A stretch of 13,305 nt of DNA from Candidatus Sumerlaeota bacterium (GTDB lineage: Bacteria; Sumerlaeota; Sumerlaeia; JADFCT01), in contig JADFCT010000054.1 of NCBI GenBank assembly GCA_017161665.1, positions 1-13,305 on the forward strand, given 5' to 3'. Each line of letters opens with the position of its first letter. The first letter of the stretch is position 1. The notes under the pieces are model-generated. The model was not told where the DNA came from. It was given only the letters and a program-made list of their open reading frames with translations, and made no database searches. Position numbers and translations under genes: made by a program. Positions 1 through 7,847 of this stretch are shown here, piece by piece.

Positions 1-1680
1 GCAAAGGCCGAGCTGACGCAACAGGCCTTTGCCACAGGGGAACTCATCGAACTCAATCAGGACAAGTTGCCGGGATGTGTCTATCATCGGACGGCCGAGA
101 ACGATGTGGCCCGGACGGAACATCTGACTCACATTTGCACGACAAACAAGAAGGATGCGGGCCCCAATAACAACTGGATGGCCCCGGAAGAGGGGTACCG
201 CAAGGCCGGTGAATTTTTCAACGGCGCCATGAAGGGGCGGACGATGTACGTCGTTCCTTTCTCCATGGGTCCGGTGGGGTCGCCGTTCAGCAAAATTGGC
301 GTCGAACTGACGGACAGCATCTATGTTGTCCTGAACATGCGCATCACAACGCGGATCGGCACGGCGGTTCTGGACGTGCTGGGCGAAGACGGCGCCTTTA
401 CCCGCTGCCTCCACAGCAAGGAGCAACTGGACATCAACCGCCGTCTGATTCTTCACTTCCCCGAAGACAACACCATCTGGTCCGTCGGTTCGGGATATGG
501 TGGCAACGTCCTGCTGGGCAAGAAATGTCTGGCGCTGCGCATTGCCAGTTATCTGGCCCGTCAGGAAGGCTGGTTGGCCGAGCACATGCTGATCATGGGG
601 ATTGAAGATCCTTCGGGCGCGATCCGTTATGTTTCGGCCGCCTTCCCCAGCGCCTGTGGCAAGACGAACCTGGCCATGCTGATTCCGCCGGACGCCCTGA
701 AAGAAAAGGGGTACAAGATCTGGACCGTGGGCGACGACATTGCCTGGATGCGGGTCCAGCCGGACGGCTCCATCGCTGGCGTCAATCCCGAGAACGGCTT
801 TTTTGGCGTGGCCCCGGGCACCAACGCGAAGACGAATCCCAACGCGATGAAAACCGTGGCCAGTGACACCATCTTCACGAACGTGTTGCTCAAGCCGGAT
901 GGTACCGTTTGGTGGGAAGATCACGATGATCCCGCGCCGCCGTCGGGCATCAACTGGCGCGGCCTGGACTGGACGCCCGGCATGACCACTCCGGAAGGCA
1001 AGCCGGAATTCGGGGCGCATCCGAACAGCCGTTTCACGGCGCCCATCCAAAACTGCCCGGTCAAATCGGACCGGATCGAAGACGTCAACGGCGTGCCGAT
1101 CTCGGCCTTTATCTTCGGCGGTCGTCGGGCCCACCTGGCCCCCCTCGTGTATGAAGCCTTCAACTGGCAGCACGGCACATTCGTCGGCGCCACCATGGCT
1201 TCGGAGCGCACGGCCGCCCAATTCGGCAAACAGGGCGAGGTGCGCCGCGACCCCATGGCCATGCTGCCCTTCTGTGGCTACAACATGGCAAACTACTTCA
1301 AGCATTGGCTTGAGGTGGGCAAAAAGATGGCCAAGGCGCCCAAGATCTTCCACGTCAACTGGTTCCGTCTCGACGAAAACGGCAAGTTTATGTGGCCCGG
1401 CTTTGGTGAGAACATCCGTGTCCTGGAGTGGATCCTCAACCGGTGTGACGGCAGCGCTTCGGCAGTCGAAACCCCCATCGGTTATGTCCCCTCGGCGGAC
1501 GCTTTGGATCAAACGGGGCTGGACGTGAAGGCCGAGACAATGGAAAAACTTCTGGCCATCGACGTGGACGAATGGAAGGCCGAAGCGGATTCGATCCAGG
1601 AATTCTTCGCCCAGTTCGGCGATGATCTGCCGGTGGAAATGCGGGACGAACTCGAAGCCTTGCGTAAACGTTTGGTCTGA
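1..1680 (+). CDS. pckG: Phosphoenolpyruvate carboxykinase (GTP), 5'-truncated
   Basis: GTP-dependent PEP carboxykinase interconverts oxaloacetate + GTP and PEP + CO2 + GDP in the cytoplasm; it is the entry step of gluconeogenesis or, in reverse, an anaplerotic step. Frame 1 is open from the first base, so the TTG at 67 is not the start. The visible 559 residues begin AKAELTQQAF; the family is about 600 residues long, so roughly 40-60 N-terminal residues lie outside the window. Diagnostic motifs are the P-loop with its reactive cysteine, PSACGKTN (residues 216-223 of the visible part), the metal/nucleotide motif GDDIAWM shortly after, NPENGFFGVAPGTN, and the GGRRAHLAPL block. The early motif RTAENDVARTEHLT is also typical of the GTP-type enzyme and unlike the ATP-type. 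The C-terminus looks complete and ends at TGA 1678-1680. The hairpin just downstream suggests that transcription ends here. Nothing in the visible part suggests inactivity. Confidence 0.97.
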   Translation, partial: AKAELTQQAFATGELIELNQDKLPGCVYHRTAENDVARTEHLTHICTTNKKDAGPNNNWMAPEEGYRKAGEFFNGAMKGRTMYVVPFSMGPVGSPFSKIGVELTDSIYVVLNMRITTRIGTAVLDVLGEDGAFTRCLHSKEQLDINRRLILHFPEDNTIWSVGSGYGGNVLLGKKCLALRIASYLARQEGWLAEHMLIMGIEDPSGAIRYVSAAFPSACGKTNLAMLIPPDALKEKGYKIWTVGDDIAWMRVQPDGSIAGVNPENGFFGVAPGTNAKTNPNAMKTVASDTIFTNVLLKPDGTVWWEDHDDPAPPSGINWRGLDWTPGMTTPEGKPEFGAHPNSRFTAPIQNCPVKSDRIEDVNGVPISAFIFGGRRAHLAPLVYEAFNWQHGTFVGATMASERTAAQFGKQGEVRRDPMAMLPFCGYNMANYFKHWLEVGKKMAKAPKIFHVNWFRLDENGKFMWPGFGENIRVLEWILNRCDGSASAVETPIGYVPSADALDQTGLDVKAETMEKLLAIDVDEWKAEADSIQEFFAQFGDDLPVEMRDELEALRKRLV

Positions 1681-1699
1681 AGGTAAAGCGTCTGGAATT

Positions 1700-1729
1700 G
1701 GGCGGGGGGAGCGATGCTCTCCCCGTCCC
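1700..1729 (+). terminator. Hairpin after pckG, probable terminator with weak U-tract
   Basis: The left arm GGGCGGGGGGAGC (1700-1712) and the right arm GCTCTCCCCGTCCC (1716-1729) pair over 13 positions, with one G·U pair and one bulged T, around the 3-base loop GAT. It sits 20 bases after the pckG stop. The bases that follow (CCACCCTGTTT) make only a poor U-tract, so it may act as an RNA-stabilising or Rho-assisted 3' end and not as a classic intrinsic terminator. Confidence 0.55.
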
Positions 1730-1810
1730 CCACCCTGTTTGTCCGTCGTCAGACGTTTCAATGGATGGCTTTTTTCATCCCTCCGATGGCCCTTCCCTGC
1801 GCCATCGCCA

Positions 1811-1839
1811 TTGAAATCGTCACGGATTTTTGCTATATT
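1811..1839 (+). promoter_or_regulatory. Sigma70-type promoter for the GH42-like gene
   Basis: TTGAAA (1811-1816) is followed after exactly 17 bases by TATATT (1834-1839). TGC directly precedes the -10 box, which gives an extended -10. The site lies in an AT-richer stretch between pckG and the next gene. Predicted transcription start is near 1845, leaving a leader of about 140 bases before the ATG at 1989. The match is by eye to the general bacterial consensus; the promoter preference of this organism is unknown. Confidence 0.5.
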
Positions 1840-1988
1840 TTTCCGCACACCCATTTTTTCGCTTTTGTTCTTTTCCTTTTCTGCCGATACAAACAAAAGA
1901 GTCCACTGGGCGCCATGGATGATTCTTTCATGGCAAGGGCGTTGGTGGTTGCCGACGCGGGACTCGCGTTCGTCCACTGGTTTCCATC

Positions 1989-4900
1989 ATGGCAGCGAAA
2001 AGCGCATCGCAATTGACATTTGATCTTTCGCCACGCGGTCAGTTGCCGTGTCCGACGCGGGGATTTAAACCCAAGTCCCAGTCGGGCTGGTGGGTGATCG
2101 CCGCCAGTGAGTGTTCGGTGCTCCAATTTGTCCGACTGCCGCCCGAGACGCGCAACGCCAATTTGGTTTTTCAGGCCGAGGGCGATTGGGCGGTCAAGGT
2201 TCTGGCGCCCACGCCGCATTCGGCGCGCTCCCTGTTTTCGCCCATCGCCGTCAATGACGGACGGACCTTGCCGGGCGAATCCCAATATCACGTGGATTTG
2301 TTGCCTGCGCTGCTGGGGCGACGCTTCTCCAGCGAAGAAACAAGCACACGGGATACGGCGGTGCCCCGGTGTGGCATTCTCGGAGATCCCTGTCTGTTCG
2401 TCCTGCTGACCAAGGCGGGAATGGGCAAAGCCCCCGCCATTTTCAAATCCGTGCGGGTTCAGGTGATGGCCCATAAGGCGACGCTCTATGAGGTGGCCCC
2501 CAGCACAGAAGAATCCATCGAGTTTATCCCGCCTTTGGACGAGGGACGCCTGACCGATGCCGCCCCTTTCGCTCAGGAAATCACGGGCTGCGAGGCCCTG
2601 CCCGAAAGCATTGAGGTCCGCGGACGCCGTCGAACCTGTCTCCAAGGGGGGCGCAAAATACTCCCCTTTGCCCGCGATGAACATGATATTCCCCTGAACG
2701 ATCAGCGCATCGGCGCCTTGACCCTGGCGACGTTGGGTCAGAAGCTGGCCCTTGACGCCATGCCGGGGCGCATTGAGGTTCACTATGCCGACGGAACGCT
2801 GGCGCTGGCGCCCTTGAGCGAGGGCGTCAATTGCGGGAATGCCGTGCGCGAGAAATGGCTCAAGGGCGCCGAGGCGATGACCGGCGTTCACGGCCCTTCC
2901 CATCTGAGCGCGGCCCGTCTGGCCTGGATGGTTCCGACCGCCCGGGGACGGGAAGCGACCACCATTAACCTGCCCTATGCGGGCGCCTATGTTTCGGACT
3001 GGATCAATCCGCGCCCCGGCGCGCCGGTTCGCTCGTTGCGGTTCATCAGCGCCCGGGGACGCTCGGAACTCTATGTGCTGGGGCTTTGGGCGCGACCGCC
3101 GGGTTGCCGGGTGGGGCTGGCGGCCTCGAACCTGACGGCCCGAGCGGGCGAAGAGACCCTTGTCGCCTGGATCTACGGCATCAATGAGCGACTGGAAGTC
3201 AGCGCCATCGAATCGGTCCTGCGGTTAATCGGCGCCGATGGGGAACAGGCCCGCCAGCGCGTTTCGCTGGTCGTGCCGGGACAGAGCGGTTCGGCCGAAA
3301 TGATTCAGTTCAACACAGCGTCCCTTCCGACGGGTGTGTATCGGTTGGTCCTTGAAAACGCTGACGGCGCCGTGCTGGACACGCCTATCGATGTGGGCGT
3401 CGTCGCGGGCGAGACGGGACGGAAGGGGAGTCACCGGCGCGCCACGGTCGAGACCACGCTGCCGCTGGCGGAAGTGAATGGGGAAACCTTGATGCGGCTG
3501 CACAATGAGGGCGTCAACGTCGTTTGCGTCCGGATTCCCTGGCGGACGCTGGAGCCCAAACGAGGACAGTATTCGTACAGCGTCCTGGACCAGTTGTTGA
3601 CGCTGGCGCATAAAGTGAATATGCCCCTGCGCCTCACGTTGGATCATTCCCAGCCGCGCGCCTGTCCCGTCTGGCTGGAACTGAAGGGACGGGATGAGGA
3701 AGGGCGTCCCTCCCGGCGTCCGAGCCTGTGGGATGGTGAATTCGTTTCATCGCTCCAGAAAGCCTGGCAGAGTCTGGCTCGGGCCTGTCGGCAAGAACCG
3801 CTGGTGATCGGATGGCGGCTGACACTGGTCCATGATCGCTGGGTCTGGGCGCATTGGCCGGGACGCTGTGAAGGATACGAGCCGGAAGCGGCGACGGCTT
3901 TCGTGGAGTGGGCGCGGGGGTCGGGTTATCGTCTGAAAGACCTGGCGGAATGGTCAAATGACAGTCTGCGCAGCTGGCAGAACATCCGTCTGCCGCGACC
4001 GGGGGACAGCCCGTCCTTCGATAAACTCATTGAACAGTTCATTCGGTTCCGATCGGAAACGGCGGCCCACGTGCGCCGAGCATTATATCAAACTATCGCT
4101 GCGGAAAACCCGCAAAAAGACATCGCCTATCTGTGTGACATGGGAAGCGGATACACGTGGGGCGGGCTTTGTGAAAGCCTGCCGTCCCTGGCGGACCATC
4201 TGAAAAGCGCCAACGCCGCCTGGCGCTTCACGTCCCCGGAAGCGCACGGCCGGGCCGATTTGTTTGGACGCCGTTTCGCCTTTGGCGACAATCCCCTCGC
4301 CGCGGAGATCGTCGAGAATCTTCCCGTCGCGGCCACCATGAGCGAAGCCCTCGGGCGACTGGTGACCCTGGGCGGACAAAGTTTGACCTTTCCGAGCGAT
4401 CCCCTGGTCCTCAACGGCGTGGGCGCTTTGGGCACGGAACGGGTGGCCCTGGAGCGGATGGTGGGCGCCCGGGCTGTACCGGCGACCATCGGATTGTTTG
4501 TGACCGGATGGTCCCACGCCCTGAAGAGGGAATCTGCGGACGACCCGCAGTCCGCGGCCGCGCGACTGCGCGCCGCCCATGCCGCGCGGTTGACGCGCCT
4601 CAATGTCGGACATCGCGTGGTGTTTGACTTCGACCTCCCGGAAGCAATCGATTCCCAAATAAAGATTCTGATTGACGCCGGCAATCCCCGCTATGACGAC
4701 GATGTGTTAAATGCGATTGAACGGTTTGTTAAAACCGGTGGCTGGTACATCGCCATGGGCCCCGCGTCGTCAAGCGACGGCTATGCCCTCCATCAACGGT
4801 TTGGCATTCAGGTTGCGGAAATATCCGCTGAGCAATACGTGGTGATCAACACGGCGCCCGGCGAACGGGCCACGGCGATGCTGACGGGCAAAGGGGCCTG

Positions 4901-5360
4901 TCTGCGTTTGGACGGCCCCCCACCCTTCTTCGAATATCACACCCTTTCCGGCCAAGCCTTCGGGGGGGCGGCGACGCGGCGTTCCGTGGGCGCCGGCGGC
5001 TTTATCGCTCTGGGCTTCCCCTGGCTGCCTACGGGGCCGGCGGGATTTCGCGCCTTCCTTTTGGATTGTCTCAAACAAGCGGGAGGCCGCCCCGCTTACG
5101 AGATCGATAATTTATTCGTCGAGTCCGGTCTCTACCGAACAGACGATGGACGCCGATTGCTTCCGGTCTGGAACGGGTCCGCCGAGGCTCAATCGATTCG
5201 GGCCACGCTTCACCTCCCTCAAGCCGTTTCGCCGCCGATTGTGCGCGAATCGCTTCGGAAAATCGACACACAGACCCAGTGGAACGGCCCGCTCTCCACA
5301 CTCGCGCTCCTGTCGCGTTTGCCCGCGCGCTCCCTTGGAATCTTTGAGATCACGTCGTGA
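1989..5360 (+). CDS. Large multidomain GH42-like (clan GH-A) protein, degenerate acid/base motif
   Basis: A 1123-residue protein resembling family 42 beta-galactosidases at domain level. Residues 1-320 are unassigned. Residues about 320-370 (SDWINPRPGAPVRSLRF) look like a sugar-binding-type beta-sandwich, and about 375-485 like an Ig-type domain (LPTGVYRLVLENADG). A TIM barrel starts near 499; NVVCVRIPWRTLEPKRGQYS (510-529) matches the strand-2 GH42 signature, and YRLKDLAEWSNDSLRSW (647-663) matches the GH42 segment following the acid/base strand. About 876-925 resembles the GH42 trimerisation (GATase-like) domain (DDDVLNAIERFVKTGG), and the last 80 residues form a beta-rich tail. At the acid/base site GH42 has W-x-x-x-N-E, but here W609 is followed by R-L-T-L-V, so N and E are missing. 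E773 (NPLAAEIVEN) could be the nucleophile. No signal peptide is seen. ATG 1989 is the first start after the in-frame stop at 1920; no good ribosome site precedes it. Substrate is unknown and activity doubtful. Confidence 0.65.
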   Translation: MAAKSASQLTFDLSPRGQLPCPTRGFKPKSQSGWWVIAASECSVLQFVRLPPETRNANLVFQAEGDWAVKVLAPTPHSARSLFSPIAVNDGRTLPGESQYHVDLLPALLGRRFSSEETSTRDTAVPRCGILGDPCLFVLLTKAGMGKAPAIFKSVRVQVMAHKATLYEVAPSTEESIEFIPPLDEGRLTDAAPFAQEITGCEALPESIEVRGRRRTCLQGGRKILPFARDEHDIPLNDQRIGALTLATLGQKLALDAMPGRIEVHYADGTLALAPLSEGVNCGNAVREKWLKGAEAMTGVHGPSHLSAARLAWMVPTARGREATTINLPYAGAYVSDWINPRPGAPVRSLRFISARGRSELYVLGLWARPPGCRVGLAASNLTARAGEETLVAWIYGINERLEVSAIESVLRLIGADGEQARQRVSLVVPGQSGSAEMIQFNTASLPTGVYRLVLENADGAVLDTPIDVGVVAGETGRKGSHRRATVETTLPLAEVNGETLMRLHNEGVNVVCVRIPWRTLEPKRGQYSYSVLDQLLTLAHKVNMPLRLTLDHSQPRACPVWLELKGRDEEGRPSRRPSLWDGEFVSSLQKAWQSLARACRQEPLVIGWRLTLVHDRWVWAHWPGRCEGYEPEAATAFVEWARGSGYRLKDLAEWSNDSLRSWQNIRLPRPGDSPSFDKLIEQFIRFRSETAAHVRRALYQTIAAENPQKDIAYLCDMGSGYTWGGLCESLPSLADHLKSANAAWRFTSPEAHGRADLFGRRFAFGDNPLAAEIVENLPVAATMSEALGRLVTLGGQSLTFPSDPLVLNGVGALGTERVALERMVGARAVPATIGLFVTGWSHALKRESADDPQSAAARLRAAHAARLTRLNVGHRVVFDFDLPEAIDSQIKILIDAGNPRYDDDVLNAIERFVKTGGWYIAMGPASSSDGYALHQRFGIQVAEISAEQYVVINTAPGERATAMLTGKGACLRLDGPPPFFEYHTLSGQAFGGAATRRSVGAGGFIALGFPWLPTGPAGFRAFLLDCLKQAGGRPAYEIDNLFVESGLYRTDDGRRLLPVWNGSAEAQSIRATLHLPQAVSPPIVRESLRKIDTQTQWNGPLSTLALLSRLPARSLGIFEITS

Positions 5361-5420
5361 CGAATCCCCTTTCCCTCATCGCCGGCGATGGACTACCGTT
5401 TCCGGAAAATGATGAAAACA

Positions 5421-5430
5421 AAAGGAAAGG
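5421..5430 (+). promoter_or_regulatory. Ribosome binding site that decides the beta-propeller start
   Basis: The purine-rich AAAGGAAAGG ends seven bases before ATG 5438. It supports that start over the in-frame GTG at 5357, which overlaps the stop of the preceding gene as GTGA but would add 27 residues ahead of the signal peptide. Confidence 0.7.
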
Positions 5431-5437
5431 ATTTATA

Positions 5438-6766
5438 ATGACGATGTGGCGCCGTAACTTTTTAAACTCAGGGCGGCTTTGTTGGATCGCCCTTTGCTTG
5501 GGACTTCTGGGGAGCGCGCGTGGGGTCGACGCTGTGACCGACTGGCCCCAATTCCGGGGGCCGGACCGTGACAGTCGATCAGCGGAAACGGGATTGCTGA
5601 CCGAATGGCCCGACGAAGGCCCCAGGCGGATTTGGGAAATCAACGCCATCGGCCTGGGATTCGCATCGCCGGTCATCACCAATGGACGACTGTATATCGC
5701 CGGCGATCGGGACGACGACTGCGTCATCCAGGCCTATTCTCTCGACGGCGCGCCGGTCTGGGCGGTGGCGAACGGCAAAGCCTGGAAGGCCTCCTATCGC
5801 GGGGCCCGAAGCAGTGGCGTCGTCGAAGGCGACCGGCTCTATCAAGTCAACGGACACGGGCGACTGGTCTGTCTGAACATTGAAGACGGGAGCGAGGTCT
5901 GGGCGGTCAATATTCTGGAGCGGTTTGAGGGGGACGTGATCAAATGGGGCATCAGTGAGTGTCCGCTGATTGATGGCGATCGCCTCATCGTGGCCCCGGG
6001 TGGACGTAAAGCCCTGGTGGTCGCCCTGGACAAGAAGACGGGAGAAACGGTCTGGGCCGGCGAGCCTTTGCGTTTCAAACGCATTGAGCATTTCGGCGGA
6101 AAAAAAGTCGATCCGCCAGAAGACGACATCGATTGCGCGGGCTACAGTTCCCTCCTTCCCATGGACGTGGCGGGGCGCCGCCTTGTGTTTGGCTGTTCGG
6201 GCCGGCATTTTTACTGCGTGGACCTGGCCGATGGATCGATTTTATGGAAACAGTACGTGCCCACACGCCATGATGTCATTGGCGCTATTCCGGCAACGGT
6301 CGGCGCCGACATGGTCCTGTTTTCCGCCCCTGTCGCGCCGGATGGCAGTTGTCTGATCCGCGTCACTGCACAAGGCGACGAGACCCTGGCATTCCAAAAA
6401 GTCTGGTCGGGGGATGTGGACAACTGTCACGGTGGCTTTGTGGTGTTGGGCGATCGCATTATCGGTTCGGGTTACCGGGAACAGCGCGGCTGGAGCGTGA
6501 TGGACGCCGCCACGGGAAAAAATCTCCATTTGAATACTGACCTGGCCAACGGCGCCGGCGTGTATGCCGACGGCGCGGTTTATGGGTACGGTGAAGATGG
6601 AATGGTCTCGCTGTTGCGACTGGATGGCGACCGTTTTACCGTCAAAGGGCAATTTTCCTTTGCGAAAACCCGCAGCGACGCCTGGGCCCATCCGGTGATT
6701 TGGAACCGACGCCTCTTCATCCGCTATCATGAGCGACTGGCTTGCTTTGACCTCAAGGCGCCTTAA
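5438..6766 (+). CDS. Secreted PQQ-like beta-propeller repeat protein
   Basis: A 442-residue protein of the PQQ-binding-like (BamB-type) beta-propeller superfamily. Residues 1-32 form a Sec signal peptide: a basic start (MTMWRRN), a hydrophobic core (WIALCLGLLG) and probable cleavage near SARGVDA. The mature protein opens with DWPQFRGPDRD, a hallmark of the large secreted family common in Planctomycetota, Lentisphaerota and relatives. Repeated blade elements are visible, such as GRLYIAGD, GSEVWAVN, GETVWAGE and GSILWKQY, each ending a strand with the W typical of the repeat. No quinoprotein dehydrogenase catalytic residues or heme motif can be pointed to, so PQQ binding is not implied; such proteins more often act as scaffolds or binders in the periplasm or at the surface. 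It lies 77 bases after the GH42-like gene with no terminator between, so the two are probably co-transcribed. The precise role is unknown. Confidence 0.8.
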   Translation: MTMWRRNFLNSGRLCWIALCLGLLGSARGVDAVTDWPQFRGPDRDSRSAETGLLTEWPDEGPRRIWEINAIGLGFASPVITNGRLYIAGDRDDDCVIQAYSLDGAPVWAVANGKAWKASYRGARSSGVVEGDRLYQVNGHGRLVCLNIEDGSEVWAVNILERFEGDVIKWGISECPLIDGDRLIVAPGGRKALVVALDKKTGETVWAGEPLRFKRIEHFGGKKVDPPEDDIDCAGYSSLLPMDVAGRRLVFGCSGRHFYCVDLADGSILWKQYVPTRHDVIGAIPATVGADMVLFSAPVAPDGSCLIRVTAQGDETLAFQKVWSGDVDNCHGGFVVLGDRIIGSGYREQRGWSVMDAATGKNLHLNTDLANGAGVYADGAVYGYGEDGMVSLLRLDGDRFTVKGQFSFAKTRSDAWAHPVIWNRRLFIRYHERLACFDLKAP

Positions 6767-6860
6767 CCGAAAACGGCGACGCGGCCCGACGTTCGTTTCA
6801 TCCGTTGGTGTGCCTATTGGGTTGGGCAGGACGAATCCACATAACACGAGCGCGCGGTTT

Positions 6861-7676
6861 TCAAATCTTTCGTAAGGCGCCTGGGTCGGAAAGCGCGAAG
6901 AGGCGTTCGATCTGGCGCTCCAGCGCCGGCTGAGACTGGTCGTACTCCAAGGTTAAAAACTCTGGCGATTGGTGGGATATCAGTTCTTCCAGCAATTGAT
7001 AGTCCGTCTCGCCACATTCCGCGTGGGTGTCCGCCAGCCGTCCATTTTCCAGTTGACGGCAACCGGAGATGTGGATTTCCCGCAGCCGCTGCATGGGGCA
7101 ACGGCGCACGTAGTCTTCCAGACTCATGCCGAAGAAGTGAGCGTTGACGCGCGCATGGGCCAGATCGAGGAGAAAGCCGGTCTCCGTTTCGTTCACCATG
7201 CGGGAGACAAAATCCGGATGGGCGCAGTGGCCCACATAGGGCGGCTCCAGTCCGTCGCCATACACGACGGTCTGGTTTTCCAGAATGGTTTCCAATCCCG
7301 TCGCCTCCGTCAGGATCGCCAGGTTGCGGCGCGTATTGGCGATGATCGCATCGTCCGTGAGCGCTTCACCGAAACGATAGCGTCCGTCGGGGGCATAATC
7401 GACCCGCTGGCGGAAGCCGATGTGCGCCGACAGGTAGGGGGGACGGACTCGGCGGACCAGTTCCAGCAGATCCGTCCAGATCGAGCCGGACTGATGGACC
7501 GGCGTTGGTGAGCCTGGAACCAGGGTGAGATGAATAAGGAAGCGGGGATTATCGATCACCTTGTGAACCGCATCCACTTGCCACAAGGAATTCCAGTCAC
7601 TGATTTTGACCCAGATTTCCGGATTCCGGGGAAGCGATTGGAGTAAATGCGGGCTGAAGTTGACGGCAATTTTCAT
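6861..7676 (-). CDS. DUF692 (MbnB/TglH/ChrH) family protein, putative multinuclear iron enzyme
   Basis: A 271-residue TIM-barrel protein of the DUF692 family. Characterised members (MbnB, TglH, ChrH) use two or three iron ions to modify cysteines in peptides. The ligand pattern is present in order: H85 (YLSAHIGF), E133-N134 (TILENQ), D171/H174/N178 (FLLDLAHARVNA), H202 (REIHISG), D217/H219 (LADTHAE) and E244 (LTLEYD). Length fits the family (about 270-300). Family members usually act with a partner protein (MbnC type) and a Cys-containing precursor peptide; I see neither beside it. It is transcribed alone, convergent with the beta-propeller gene and divergent from the methyltransferase gene. 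The ATG at 7674-7676 is the natural start; no strong Shine-Dalgarno sequence precedes it. A generic xylose-isomerase-like sugar isomerase or endonuclease IV relative is the main alternative, but the EN and DTH motifs favour DUF692. The substrate is unknown. Confidence 0.72.
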   Translation of the reverse strand: MKIAVNFSPHLLQSLPRNPEIWVKISDWNSLWQVDAVHKVIDNPRFLIHLTLVPGSPTPVHQSGSIWTDLLELVRRVRPPYLSAHIGFRQRVDYAPDGRYRFGEALTDDAIIANTRRNLAILTEATGLETILENQTVVYGDGLEPPYVGHCAHPDFVSRMVNETETGFLLDLAHARVNAHFFGMSLEDYVRRCPMQRLREIHISGCRQLENGRLADTHAECGETDYQLLEELISHQSPEFLTLEYDQSQPALERQIERLFALSDPGALRKI

Positions 7677-7721
7677 AGTGGGTGGTTAAATCCTGAATAT
7701 TTGAAATTTTGCATTAGATTT

Positions 7722-7751
7722 TTGAATGTGTGGGGGGGTATAGTCTATTCT
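7722..7751 (+). promoter_or_regulatory. Candidate promoter with poly-G spacer for the methyltransferase gene
   Basis: TTGAAT (7722-7727) and TATTCT (7746-7751) are 18 bases apart. The spacer contains seven consecutive G residues (7732-7738). An overlapping TATAGT (7739-7744) is an alternative -10 but has no good -35. The predicted transcript would begin near or in the hairpin region that follows. Confidence 0.35.
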
Positions 7752-7797
7752 GCCGCCATTGAGCGTATGGCGCCTGCCGGTGCGCAGCGGCTTTTTT
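7752..7797 (+). terminator. Terminator-like structured leader RNA upstream of the methyltransferase gene
   Basis: Two folds are possible. In one, CGCCAT/ATGGCG (7754-7759 with 7767-7772) forms a hairpin and GCCTGC pairs with a bulged GCAGCGGC arm ending at 7791. In the other, GCCGC (7752-7756) pairs with GCGGC (7787-7791) and closes a branched structure. Either way GC-rich pairing ends directly at six T residues (7792-7797), the layout of an intrinsic terminator. It lies between the candidate promoter and the GTG at 7848 on the same strand, so it could be an attenuator or the 3' end of a very short RNA. Confidence 0.45.
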
Positions 7798-7847
7798 CGT
7801 TATTTTTTAGCGATTTCGAGTAGACTTTTACAGCAGGAGTTCTCCCT

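Larger units (their letters stand above)
1681..1988. other. Intergenic region pckG to GH42-like gene
   Basis: This 308-base gap holds the hairpin at 1700-1729, the candidate promoter at 1811-1839, a pyrimidine-rich stretch at about 1850-1880, and a leader without a clear Shine-Dalgarno sequence before the ATG at 1989. An open frame starting with ATG at 1915 runs to TGA 2014-2016 and overlaps the start of the next gene. It has no recognisable protein similarity and is at most an upstream ORF. Confidence 0.5.

Noticed and set aside
1714..2016. 100-codon plus-strand frame with a hydrophobic centre between pckG and the GH42-like gene
   Set aside because: Its start lies inside the loop of the pckG hairpin, it spans the candidate promoter and it has no ribosome site; the hydrophobic look comes from the T-rich leader.
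1833..2903. 356-codon open frame on the minus strand opposite the GH42-like gene
   Set aside because: It lies opposite a longer frame with recognisable domains downstream, its protein is rich in G/R/Q without any motif, and it has no ribosome site. It is a GC-driven shadow frame.
5357..5437. GTG start overlapping the previous stop codon (GTGA) for the beta-propeller
   Set aside because: It would place 27 polar residues ahead of a normal Sec signal peptide, while a good ribosome site precedes ATG 5438.
6814..7101. Small minus-strand frame overlapping the 3' end of the DUF692 gene and ending in SCYVDSSCPTQ, a tempting Cys-containing precursor
   Set aside because: Most of it overlaps the DUF692 coding sequence in another frame, and its composition is that of a shadow frame (A/R/P/G-rich). 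The two cysteines alone do not make a precursor case.
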